Assembly (NCBI GenBank): GCA_034111105.1
Contig: JAWUXY010000073.1
Span: 1 to 8,356 of the forward strand
Source: Bermanella sp034111105
GTDB lineage: Bacteria; Pseudomonadota; Gammaproteobacteria; Pseudomonadales; Oceanobacteraceae
DNA: 8,356 bases
Direction of reading: 5' to 3'
Of this stretch, positions 1-6,686 are shown piece after piece. How positions within the stretch are numbered: the first letter of the stretch is position 1; each line of letters begins with the position of its first letter. The translations under genes and the position numbers were made by a program. The notes under the pieces are model-generated. The model was not told where the DNA came from, did no database searches, and was given only the letters and a program-made list of their open reading frames with translations.

Positions 1-459
1 GCCATCGCTCAAGCAAAGTTGGCCGATGCAAAAAATGAAGTGCCTGTTGGCGCTGTCATTGTCATTGATGGCGAAATAATTGGCCGCGGTTTTAATCAAC
101 CGATTTCAAGCCATGACCCAACGGCCCATGCTGAAATTATGGCATTAAGAGATGCAGCAAAACGTATCGGGAATTATCGATTAGTGGATGCTGATTTATA
201 CGTCACCATTGAGCCCTGCACCATGTGTGCAGGGGCCATGATTCATGGACGAGTAAAGCGTGTGATTTATGGCGCTAGTGAACCTAAAGCCGGAGTCGTG
301 GATAGTCAGCAAAATATATTTATAGAGCCGTACTTTAATAACAATGTAGACGTATTGAGTGGTGTGTTAGCGGATGAGTGCAGTGATGTAATGCAGGCGT
401 TTTTTAAGCGTCGCAGAGAAGAGAAAAAGGCAGTTAAGAAAGAGAATAATATAGGGTGA
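1..459 (+). CDS. tadA: tRNA-specific adenosine deaminase TadA, 5'-truncated by window edge
   Basis: TadA converts adenosine-34 (wobble position) of tRNA-Arg(ACG) to inosine in the cytoplasm, allowing one tRNA to read several arginine codons. The reading frame is open from base 1 and gives 152 residues. Compared with E. coli TadA (167 residues, from memory) the first residue seen matches about Ala15, so roughly 14 residues lie outside the window. The TTG at 19 is therefore not the real start. Zinc and catalytic motifs of the cytidine/deoxycytidylate deaminase fold are intact: HAE (window residues 43-45, His ligand and proton-shuttle Glu) and PCTMC (72-76, two Cys ligands). EVPVGA (13-18), the HDPTAHAE context and a basic C-terminal helix with FFKRRREEKK distinguish it from free-nucleoside deaminases. 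It converges on mltF. I see no convincing hairpin terminator after its TGA stop. Identification is very secure. Confidence 0.96.
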   Translation, partial: AIAQAKLADAKNEVPVGAVIVIDGEIIGRGFNQPISSHDPTAHAEIMALRDAAKRIGNYRLVDADLYVTIEPCTMCAGAMIHGRVKRVIYGASEPKAGVVDSQQNIFIEPYFNNNVDVLSGVLADECSDVMQAFFKRRREEKKAVKKENNIG

Positions 460-845
460 GTAGGTGTATTTAAATTGCCGCTTTATTTTTTGTAATATTC
501 CAAGTTAAGAGCTGTGTCCAAGTTATGTGGCTGGGATACCCGTTACTCAATGAGACTTGTTAATAAAAACAGAAAAAGCTAATAGGCTTAAACTCAGTGA
601 TTTAATATTATAACCCTTGATACAAGTTACTCAGTTAAAGTTTTGTAAATAATAATACTTTTCACGGTGAGTGGAAATGAAGTGCACAAACAATAGACGT
701 CACTTTAAACTAATCGTTATATAGTATTAATAATTAAACTAATGGCATTACTATAAGGTATGACAAAAACGTTTATTAGCACTAAGCCAATGTATAGGTG
801 GTGTTAATATTAAAATTAATAAACGAAAAATGTTGATTTATATAT
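460..845. other. AT-rich intergenic region between convergent tadA and mltF
   Basis: This stretch of almost 390 bases between two convergent genes has no ORF with a credible start and ribosome binding site, and no RNA gene that I recognise. It is strongly AT-rich and contains stops in all frames. It holds a 10-bp direct repeat (705-714 and 734-743), a shorter partial copy TTAAACT at 588-594, and an 8-bp repeat GTTACTCA at 542-549 and 626-633. Two 15-codon ORFs (678-725 and 760-807) are at chance level. The gap may be decayed sequence or may encode a small RNA. Nothing in the sequence decides between these. Confidence 0.6.
705..743. repeat. 10-bp direct repeat TTAAACTAAT, two copies
   Basis: TTAAACTAAT occurs at 705-714 and 734-743, with start-to-start spacing of 29 bases. 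A partial copy TTAAACT is at 588-594. Two exact 10-mers this close, at nearly three helical turns, could be protein-binding sites. The surrounding sequence is very AT-rich, so chance is a fair alternative. Confidence 0.35.
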
Positions 846-870
846 AAAAAAATACCGGCAAACGCCGGTA
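846..870 (-). terminator. Rho-independent terminator of mltF
   Basis: A perfect 7-bp stem (TACCGGC at 853-859 with GCCGGTA at 864-870) closes on a 4-base loop. On the - strand it is followed by seven U residues (complement of A846-A852). It lies about 30 bases past the mltF stop codon, in the right orientation to end the mltF transcript. On the + strand the stem is followed by A residues, not T, so it would not terminate tadA transcription efficiently. Confidence 0.85.
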
Positions 871-900
871 AAAAAAGGTCAACTGGTTTCCTTTTCGCAT

Positions 901-2376
901 TTAATTTATAACGGTCAAAGGAGGAATGGTTGTAAAGCCACTATCGGCGGTAAAGATGGGTTCACCTTCAGTGGTGTTAAAGCTGTAAGTAGGTTCTGGC
1001 TGTTCACGCCAAACTAATAAGTCGTAAAAGCGACGGATATTTTGCACGTATTCAACTGGCTCGTATCCACGGGCAAAACCGTATTGAGTGGTTTTATAAT
1101 ATTTTTTCTGCGCAAGTAATGGCAATCTTTCTTTTATATCCATCCAACGTTCAGGGTCGCCGCCTTGTTTTAGCGTAATCTTTTGTGCGTCTCTAACGTG
1201 CCCCGCGCCTACATTGTAAGCCGCGAGTGCAATCCAAGTGCGATCTGGTTCTGCGATGTGATCAAAGCGCTTTTTAAGCTTTGCATAATAAGCGCTGCCA
1301 CCTTGAATACTCTGCTTAGCATTAAGGCGATTTTTAACACCCATTTCTTTTGCCGTTGTGCGAGTTAGCATCATTAAGCCACGAACGCCTGTGCGTGAAC
1401 GTGCACGTGGTTTCCAGTGGCTTTCTTGGTAGCCAATGGCGGCCAGTAAGCGCCAATCAAGTTCGTGGCTATCGGCTTCTTTTTGAAACAGCTCTTGATA
1501 ACGGTGTAAGCGTTGATCCGCTTGGCGTAAAAAGGTAAGAGTACCAACATTATCAATTTGATTTAGGTGGCCGTAATAACGCTCTTCTAACTGGGAAAGC
1601 AGGCCTGTCTCACGAACAAGCTGAAAAAACTCACGGGACTTATTTAATAAACTGTTATCTGAGAATTTTGAGAACGCCCAAGCTAGCTGCTCCGGTTCAC
1701 CAAGTTCCATAGCGCTGGCGATATTTGGGTAAAAGCCAACAATGGCATCGTATTCGTTGCTGTCGACGATGGTGTAATCAATCTCGCCGTTTTCAACCAT
1801 TTGCACAAGCTCTGATACCTCAGCATCATCACGCTCAATCCATGTTAGCTGAGGAAGGGAGCTTTGCTGTAAGCGATGCAAGTACTGTGCGTGGCTTGAA
1901 TGTGAGGTAACCACCAATGTTTTACCCAATAACTGCTCTAACTTTTTAGGGCGTTTTTGATCAATACGGTAAACCAGTTTTTGTTGTACATCTAAGTAGC
2001 TACTGGCGAAACGTACGCGCTCGCTGCGCTCAGGCGTTGCGGTTAGCCCTGCTGCCGCAAAAGCAACATTGCCGGCCTCCACTTCAGAAATTAGGTCGTC
2101 TAGTGTGTCTGCCACCACAACTTCCAGTTTAACCCCTAAAAACTTGGCAAACATCTGGGCCAGTTCGTATTCAAAGCCAGAGATCTGGTCTTTATCTTGG
2201 TAATAGGTGGTTGGGCTGTTGCGGGTAATAATGGTTAACACGCCTTTATCCATGACGTCGTCATAGTCGTGACGGCTGCCTGAACTCATTACGAGTACCG
2301 CAATGATGCATAATAGGCATAGGGAGAAGCTGGCTTTTAATAGCCACTGTTGCTTGTTAGCTAAGTGTTGTTGCAT
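901..2376 (-). CDS. mltF: Membrane-bound lytic murein transglycosylase F (MltF)
   Basis: MltF cleaves the MurNAc-GlcNAc bond of peptidoglycan non-hydrolytically, leaving 1,6-anhydroMurNAc ends, and acts on the periplasmic side of the envelope. The 491 residues show three parts. There is an N-terminal hydrophobic segment (about 12-32) acting as signal or anchor. A solute-binding-protein family 3 module follows (about 44-270; GFEYELAQMFAKFLGVKL, AAGLTATPERSERVRF, DYTIVDSN), regulatory in known MltF. A lysozyme-like SLT domain comes last (about 295-455). The catalytic glutamate is E318 in AAIGYQESHW (313-321), followed by GVRGLMMLTRTTA and ALAAYNVGAGHVRDA (383-397), all SLT hallmarks. No clear lipobox is seen, so outer-membrane lipoprotein anchoring is not supported. 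The ATG start is favoured by the preceding AGGGGGGAG on the - strand. The gene is divergent from purL, as in E. coli. About 35 C-terminal residues past the SLT domain look poorly conserved. Confidence 0.96.
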   Translation of the reverse strand: MQQHLANKQQWLLKASFSLCLLCIIAVLVMSSGSRHDYDDVMDKGVLTIITRNSPTTYYQDKDQISGFEYELAQMFAKFLGVKLEVVVADTLDDLISEVEAGNVAFAAAGLTATPERSERVRFASSYLDVQQKLVYRIDQKRPKKLEQLLGKTLVVTSHSSHAQYLHRLQQSSLPQLTWIERDDAEVSELVQMVENGEIDYTIVDSNEYDAIVGFYPNIASAMELGEPEQLAWAFSKFSDNSLLNKSREFFQLVRETGLLSQLEERYYGHLNQIDNVGTLTFLRQADQRLHRYQELFQKEADSHELDWRLLAAIGYQESHWKPRARSRTGVRGLMMLTRTTAKEMGVKNRLNAKQSIQGGSAYYAKLKKRFDHIAEPDRTWIALAAYNVGAGHVRDAQKITLKQGGDPERWMDIKERLPLLAQKKYYKTTQYGFARGYEPVEYVQNIRRFYDLLVWREQPEPTYSFNTTEGEPIFTADSGFTTIPPLTVIN

Positions 2377-2378
2377 GC

Positions 2379-2386
2379 TCCCCCCT
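2379..2386 (-). promoter_or_regulatory. Shine-Dalgarno sequence of mltF
   Basis: On the - strand AGGGGGGA ends two bases before the ATG at 2376-2374. It is a strong purine-rich ribosome binding site, although close to the start codon. It supports this ATG as the true start of mltF. Confidence 0.6.
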
Positions 2387-2422
2387 ATATAATGATTAGT
2401 TGTAAAACGTGATCTGTGTCAT

Positions 2423-2451
2423 ATTTTAATCTGACAGTGCCAAAGCTCCAA
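2423..2451 (-). promoter_or_regulatory. Candidate sigma-70 promoter for mltF
   Basis: On the - strand TTGGAG (complement of 2446-2451) is followed after exactly 17 bases by TAAAAT (complement of 2423-2428). The -10 box matches 5 of 6 consensus bases, the -35 box only 3 of 6. The implied transcript start near 2416 would give a leader of about 40 bases. This is a by-eye prediction and other AT-rich boxes nearby could serve instead. Confidence 0.35.
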
Positions 2452-2460
2452 ATCCCCGTG

Positions 2461-2486
2461 TCTGACAATTTTGGTCAAAATTCAGA
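2461..2486. repeat. Operator-like dyad symmetry upstream of purL
   Basis: AATTTTG (2467-2473) and CAAAATT (2476-2482) are exact reverse complements separated by GT. The symmetry continues outward as TCTG (2461-2464) and CAGA (2483-2486), with two unpaired bases on the left arm. The 2-base centre is too tight for an RNA hairpin but fits a dimeric DNA-binding protein. It lies upstream of the candidate mltF -35 box and about 215 bases before the purL start. The regulator is unknown to me. Confidence 0.5.
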
Positions 2487-2548
2487 TAAATCCTTCTCAG
2501 GCCCCGTGGTTGTTGAAAAAATTAATTTTAGACTATTTAGTTATATAC

Positions 2549-2623
2549 GCCTAAAGTTGTAATTTCATTCAATGAGGATGGCCTAGCGAAGGCCCATAGA
2601 TACAAATAAAGGCTTGTTTAGGC
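2549..2623 (+). promoter_or_regulatory. Possible structured leader of purL
   Basis: GCCTAAA (2549-2555) is the exact reverse complement of TTTAGGC (2617-2623). Between them sits a second stem, GGCCT (2580-2584) with AGGCC (2590-2594) and a 5-base loop. Nested, these could form a two-helix RNA structure in the purL leader, provided transcription starts upstream of 2549. It does not match the purine riboswitch or any riboswitch I recognise. Stem lengths are modest and the transcript start is unknown. Confidence 0.25.
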
Positions 2624-2699
2624 TGGTGAGAGCGGCTCCTTTCCATTAGAATTACGCCCTCTTAAATTCCACTCCTTACTTACAGTAGGCTGAACAGCA

Positions 2700-5600
2700 A
2701 TGCTCAAACTGTCCGGTGCTCCTGCACTTTCTGCCTTTCGTCGTGAAAAGCTGCTAGCAAAAATTCAAACCACCCACCCAGAAGTGACTTCTGTTTATGG
2801 GGAGTTTGTGCATTTTGCGGAAACCTTAGAAAATCTCAATGATCAAGAACACACTGTGCTTGAACGTATTTTGCGTTATGGGCCAAAAGCTCAAGCACAA
2901 AAGCCACAAGGCAAAATGATCTTAGTGGTACCGCGCATCGGCACGATTAGCCCTTGGTCTTCAAAAGCCACGGATATTGCTAAAAACTGCGGTTTAACCA
3001 GCGTTAAGCGCTTAGAGCGCGGCGTGGCTTACTGGGTAACAGGCAGTGACGATGTTGCTGGTATTCAAGCGCATTTGTTTGATCGCATGGTCGAAACCGT
3101 TTTAGCGGATTTTGATGATGCGGCAGCCTTGTTTAGTCATGCTGAACCTGCGCCTATGACTCAAGTGGATATTTTAGTCGGCGGTAATGCGGCGCTTGAG
3201 ATTGCCAACAAAGAACTAGGTTTAGCTCTGGCAGAAGATGAAATCGATTATCTAGTTGAGAATTACAAGAAGTTAGGTCGTAATCCGAACGATATTGAAT
3301 TGATGATGTTTGCTCAGGCTAACTCGGAACATTGTCGTCACAAGATTTTCAATGCGAGCTGGGACATCGACGGACAGTCGCAAGAAAAATCTTTGTTCCA
3401 AATGATCAAGAATACTTACGAACACTTCAACGAAAACATCTTGTCGGCTTATAAAGACAATGCGTCTGTTATTCGTGGCAGTGAAGCGGGTCGCTTCTTC
3501 CCAGAAGCAGGCTCAAAAGAATATCGCTATCATCAAGAGCAAATGGCCATCTTGATGAAGGTTGAAACCCACAACCACCCAACTGCCATTGCGCCATTCT
3601 CAGGTGCGGCTACCGGCAGTGGTGGTGAGATTCGTGACGAAGGCGCAACCGGTATTGGCTCTAAGCCTAAAGCAGGTCTTACTGGCTTTACCGTTTCTGA
3701 CTTGAAAATCCCTGGCTACGAGCAACCTTGGGAAAGCCAATACGGCAAACCAGCCCGTATTGCCTCTGCGTTAGATATCATGATCGAAGGCCCAATTGGT
3801 GGCGCGGCATTTAATAATGAATTTGGTCGTCCAAACTTATGCGGTTATTTCCGTACGTTTGAAGACAAAGCCAGCGATGGCGTACGTGGTTACCACAAGC
3901 CAATCATGATTGCCGGTGGTTACGGTAATATCCGTGAAGAACATGTACAGAAAAAAGACATTCCAGTGGGCGGTAAATTAATCGCGCTGGGCGGCCCTGC
4001 CATGCAAATTGGTTTAGGCGGTGGCGCGGCATCATCGGTAGATGGTGGTGAGCAAAACGAAGATTTAGATTTTGCTTCAGTACAACGTGGCAACCCAGAA
4101 ATGGAACGCCGTTGTCAGGAAGTGATCGACCGCTGCTGGCAGTTAGGTGAAGACAACCCAATCGTCTTCATTCACGACGTGGGTGCAGGCGGTTTATCAA
4201 ACGCCTTCCCTGAACTAGTAAACGATGCAGGTCGTGGTGGTAAGTTTGAATTGCGCAATATTCCAAATGATGAGCCAGGCATGAGCCCGCTTGCTGTTTG
4301 GTGTAACGAATCCCAAGAGCGTTATGTGTTGTCTGTTGCGCCAGAAAATTTGGCGCAATTTGAAGAAATTTGCCAGCGCGAACGTTGCCCGTTTGCGGTT
4401 ATCGGTGAAGCCACCGAAGAGCAACACCTAACCGTTTCAGATAGCCACTTTGGTAATAACCCTGTGGACTTGCCGCTGCAAGTATTGTTGGGTAAAGCGC
4501 CGCGTATGCACCGCAGTGCCGATCGTTTTGATCTTGACCTTCCAGCAGTCAACCTAGATGGCATTACACTAAAAGAAGCGGCCGAGCGCGTATTGCAATT
4601 GCCAGCCGTGGCGAGCAAAAGCTTTTTGATCACCATTGGTGATCGCTCGATTACAGGTACGGTTGCCCGTGATCAGTTTGTTGGCCCTTGGCAAGTACCG
4701 GTTGCTGACGTTGCTGTCACTACCGCGTCTTACGATGGTTACACTGGCGAAGCCATGGCCATGGGTGAACGTACGCCGTCTGCGTTAATTAACGCACCGG
4801 CCTCTGGTCGCATGGCCGTAGGTGAAGTTTTAACCAACATCGCTGCATCTAACATTGAAAAATTAAGCAATATTAAATTATCCGCTAACTGGATGTGCGC
4901 CGCGGGCCACCCAGGAGAAGACGAAAAACTGTATCAAACTGTAAAAGCGGTGGGCATGGAATTATGCCCTCAGTTAGATTTAACCATTCCCGTTGGTAAA
5001 GACTCCATGTCCATGAAAACCAAATGGAATGAGCAAGACGGTGAAGAGAAAACCGTGACCTCGCCAATGTCATTAGTGGTAACGGGTTTTGCCCCTGTTG
5101 TCGATGCGCGCAAAACCTTAACGCCTCAGCTTCGCGGTGACGAAGAAGAAACCGACTTAATCTTGATTGACCTTGGCCGCGGCCAAAACCGTTTAGGTGC
5201 ATCGGCTTTAACACAAGTATTTGATCAGCTAGGTAATGAAGTACCAGATGTTGACGATGCTGAAGACTTAAAAGCGTTCTTCGCGGTCATTCAAGGCCTA
5301 AACCAAGACGATAAAATCATGGCTTACCATGACCGCTCAGACGGCGGCCTATGGGCAACTTTGACGGAAATGAGTTTTGCAGGTCATGTAGGTTTAACCA
5401 TTAAGTTAGATGCATTGGCCGATTCACAAGCCGATGTGATCCCTGCGTTATTTGCAGAAGAGCTGGGTGCGGTGATTCAGGTTCGTCAAGACGACACCGA
5501 ATTTGTATTGGCGCAACTGAATGCAGCCGGACTTGGTGATTGTGCAGCGGTTGTTGCCAACTTGAATGACGAAGATAACCTTGTGGTTGAGTTAAATGGC

Positions 5601-6578
5601 GAAAGCTTATTTAGCGATACTCGAGTGAATCTACAGCGTCTATGGTCGCGTACGTCTTACGAAGTGCAAGCCATGCGTGACAATGCAGATTGTGCCAAGC
5701 AAGAATTTGATGGTTTGTTAGATGCTGACAACCCAGGACTTCACGCTGAATTATCATTTGATGTGAACGACAATATCGCGGCTGACTTAATCGCCAGCGG
5801 CAATCGTCCAAGTGTTGCCATCTTGCGTGAGCAAGGTGTGAATGGCCAGATTGAAATGGCGGCGGCGTTTGATAAAGCCGGTTTTAATACCGTCGATGTA
5901 CACATGAGTGATGTGTTGTCAGGCCGCGTAACCTTAGATGGCTTCCGTGGTTTGGTTGCCTGTGGCGGCTTCTCTTACGGTGACGTATTGGGTGCGGGTG
6001 AAGGTTGGGCGAAATCGATCTTGTTTAACGACATTGCACGCACACAATTCAAAGCCTTCTTTGAGCGCGAAGACACTTTCACACTCGGCGTGTGTAACGG
6101 TTGTCAGATGTTATCTAACTTGCATGAATTGATTCCAGGTTCTGAGCATTGGCCGCACTTTGTGCGCAACCAGTCTGAGCAATTTGAAGCGCGCGTTGCC
6201 ATGGTCGAAGTGCAGAAAAGTGACTCGATTATGCTGGCATGCATGGAAGGTTCACGCATGCCAATCGCTGTGGCCCACGGTGAAGGTCACGCAGAATTCG
6301 CGCAAGCGGCCGACATTGAATCAGTTACCAAGCAAGGCCAAGTGGCGCTGCGTTATGTGGATAACTTTGGTTTGGTAACCGAGCAATACCCAGCGAACCC
6401 GAATGGTTCAGTTGATGGTATTACCGGTCTTACCGCCGCTGGTGGTCGTGTGACCATTATGATGCCTCACCCTGAGCGTGTATTCCGTGCGGTACAAAAC
6501 AGCTATGTACCGGATGAGTGGCACGAAGATGGCGCTTGGATGCGTATGTTCCGCAACGCACGTGCTTGGTGTAAATAA
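2700..6578 (+). CDS. purL: Phosphoribosylformylglycinamidine synthase (FGAM synthase, large PurL)
   Basis: PurL catalyses the fourth step of de novo purine synthesis in the cytoplasm: FGAR + ATP + glutamine to FGAM + ADP + Pi + glutamate. It is the large single-chain proteobacterial form, 1292 residues against 1295 in E. coli. Domain order: PurS-like N-terminal domain (about 1-140); linker (about 165-210) with LGRNPNDIELMMFAQ from 192; two AIR-synthase-like halves (about 211-600 and 640-980); class I glutaminase (about 1038-1292). Visible motifs are NSEHCRHKIF with H211, HNHPTAI (291-297), TGSGGEIRDEGATG from 305, GGGAAS (440-445), HDVGAGG (492-498), GDRS (647-650), GKDSMSMK (766-773) and HDRSDGG (877-883). 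The glutaminase triad is complete: C1132 in LGVCNGC, H1257 and E1259 in PHPER. The N-terminus LSGAPALSAFR aligns with E. coli at the start, supporting this ATG, although only a weak TAGG lies 10 bases upstream. No frameshift is seen. A strong terminator follows directly, so it is probably monocistronic. Confidence 0.99.
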   Translation: MLKLSGAPALSAFRREKLLAKIQTTHPEVTSVYGEFVHFAETLENLNDQEHTVLERILRYGPKAQAQKPQGKMILVVPRIGTISPWSSKATDIAKNCGLTSVKRLERGVAYWVTGSDDVAGIQAHLFDRMVETVLADFDDAAALFSHAEPAPMTQVDILVGGNAALEIANKELGLALAEDEIDYLVENYKKLGRNPNDIELMMFAQANSEHCRHKIFNASWDIDGQSQEKSLFQMIKNTYEHFNENILSAYKDNASVIRGSEAGRFFPEAGSKEYRYHQEQMAILMKVETHNHPTAIAPFSGAATGSGGEIRDEGATGIGSKPKAGLTGFTVSDLKIPGYEQPWESQYGKPARIASALDIMIEGPIGGAAFNNEFGRPNLCGYFRTFEDKASDGVRGYHKPIMIAGGYGNIREEHVQKKDIPVGGKLIALGGPAMQIGLGGGAASSVDGGEQNEDLDFASVQRGNPEMERRCQEVIDRCWQLGEDNPIVFIHDVGAGGLSNAFPELVNDAGRGGKFELRNIPNDEPGMSPLAVWCNESQERYVLSVAPENLAQFEEICQRERCPFAVIGEATEEQHLTVSDSHFGNNPVDLPLQVLLGKAPRMHRSADRFDLDLPAVNLDGITLKEAAERVLQLPAVASKSFLITIGDRSITGTVARDQFVGPWQVPVADVAVTTASYDGYTGEAMAMGERTPSALINAPASGRMAVGEVLTNIAASNIEKLSNIKLSANWMCAAGHPGEDEKLYQTVKAVGMELCPQLDLTIPVGKDSMSMKTKWNEQDGEEKTVTSPMSLVVTGFAPVVDARKTLTPQLRGDEEETDLILIDLGRGQNRLGASALTQVFDQLGNEVPDVDDAEDLKAFFAVIQGLNQDDKIMAYHDRSDGGLWATLTEMSFAGHVGLTIKLDALADSQADVIPALFAEELGAVIQVRQDDTEFVLAQLNAAGLGDCAAVVANLNDEDNLVVELNGESLFSDTRVNLQRLWSRTSYEVQAMRDNADCAKQEFDGLLDADNPGLHAELSFDVNDNIAADLIASGNRPSVAILREQGVNGQIEMAAAFDKAGFNTVDVHMSDVLSGRVTLDGFRGLVACGGFSYGDVLGAGEGWAKSILFNDIARTQFKAFFEREDTFTLGVCNGCQMLSNLHELIPGSEHWPHFVRNQSEQFEARVAMVEVQKSDSIMLACMEGSRMPIAVAHGEGHAEFAQAADIESVTKQGQVALRYVDNFGLVTEQYPANPNGSVDGITGLTAAGGRVTIMMPHPERVFRAVQNSYVPDEWHEDGAWMRMFRNARAWCK

Positions 6579-6597
6579 CCAAGCCGTTGTGTGGAAT

Positions 6598-6628
6598 AAA
6601 AAAAGGCCGCTCATTGAGCGGCCTTTTT
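6598..6628. terminator. Bidirectional intrinsic terminator between purL and dgt
   Basis: GGCCGCTC (6605-6612) and GAGCGGCC (6616-6623) form a perfect, very GC-rich 8-bp stem with the 3-base loop ATT. It is flanked by seven A (6598-6604) and five T (6624-6628), which can extend the stem by A-U pairs. On the + strand the T tract ends purL about 25 bases after its stop. On the - strand the complement of the A tract gives a U7 run that would end dgt about 45 bases after its stop. One element thus serves both converging genes. Confidence 0.92.
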
Positions 6629-6651
6629 AGTTTTTGAATCTCGAAAGAGGC

Positions 6652-6686
6652 GGTCGTATTTAATACAATTAGGCGTTAAATACGCC
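6652..6686 (-). repeat. Inverted repeat spanning the dgt stop codon
   Basis: CGTATTTAA (6655-6663) is the exact reverse complement of TTAAATACG (6676-6684). The outer GG (6652-6653) can pair with CC (6685-6686) past one bulged T. The 12-base loop contains the dgt stop codon (6669-6671). A smaller competing stem, GGCGT with ACGCC (6672-6676 and 6682-6686), uses the same bases. In the dgt mRNA this would be a stem-loop just before the terminator, possibly affecting stability or termination of translation. Confidence 0.4.

Larger units (their letters stand above)
2377..2699. other. Divergent regulatory region between mltF and purL
   Basis: These 323 bases separate two divergent start codons and must hold both promoters. 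From left to right I see the mltF ribosome site and candidate promoter, a direct repeat TCTGACA (2430-2436 and 2461-2467), and an imperfect dyad (2461-2486). After these come a perfect 12-bp AT palindrome (2518-2529) and GC-richer inverted repeats that fall in the likely purL leader (2549-2623). I could not find a convincing -35/-10 pair for purL. I also found no match to the E. coli PurR operator (core GCAAACGTTTGC), so E. coli-type PurR control is not supported. No small ORF here is credible. Confidence 0.6.

Noticed and set aside
19..21. TTG as start codon of the tadA ORF
   Set aside because: The frame continues open to base 1 and the upstream residues AIAQAK align with the N-terminal helix of TadA. 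The true start lies outside the window.
678..725. Short ORF of 15 codons in the tadA-mltF gap
   Set aside because: It is too short, has no recognisable product, and such ORFs are expected by chance in sequence like this.
760..807. Short ORF MTKTFISTKPMYRWC preceded by AAGG
   Set aside because: The weak ribosome-site resemblance is the only support. There is no conservation evidence, and it is only 15 residues long.
1183..1910. Several 60-residue ORFs on both strands inside mltF
   Set aside because: They overlap the well-supported mltF frame, have no recognisable domains, and look like out-of-frame shadows.
2572..2586. Four-codon ORF (MRMA) as a purL leader peptide
   Set aside because: It is too short to interpret and has no run of codons that would suggest attenuation.
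2400..2699. PurR operator in front of purL
   Set aside because: No sequence resembling the GCAAACGTTTGC core is present. The dyad at 2461-2486 has a different sequence.
3904..5811. Antisense ORFs of 66-109 residues inside purL
   Set aside because: purL is intact and highly conserved. The antisense frames show no family motifs and follow from its codon bias.
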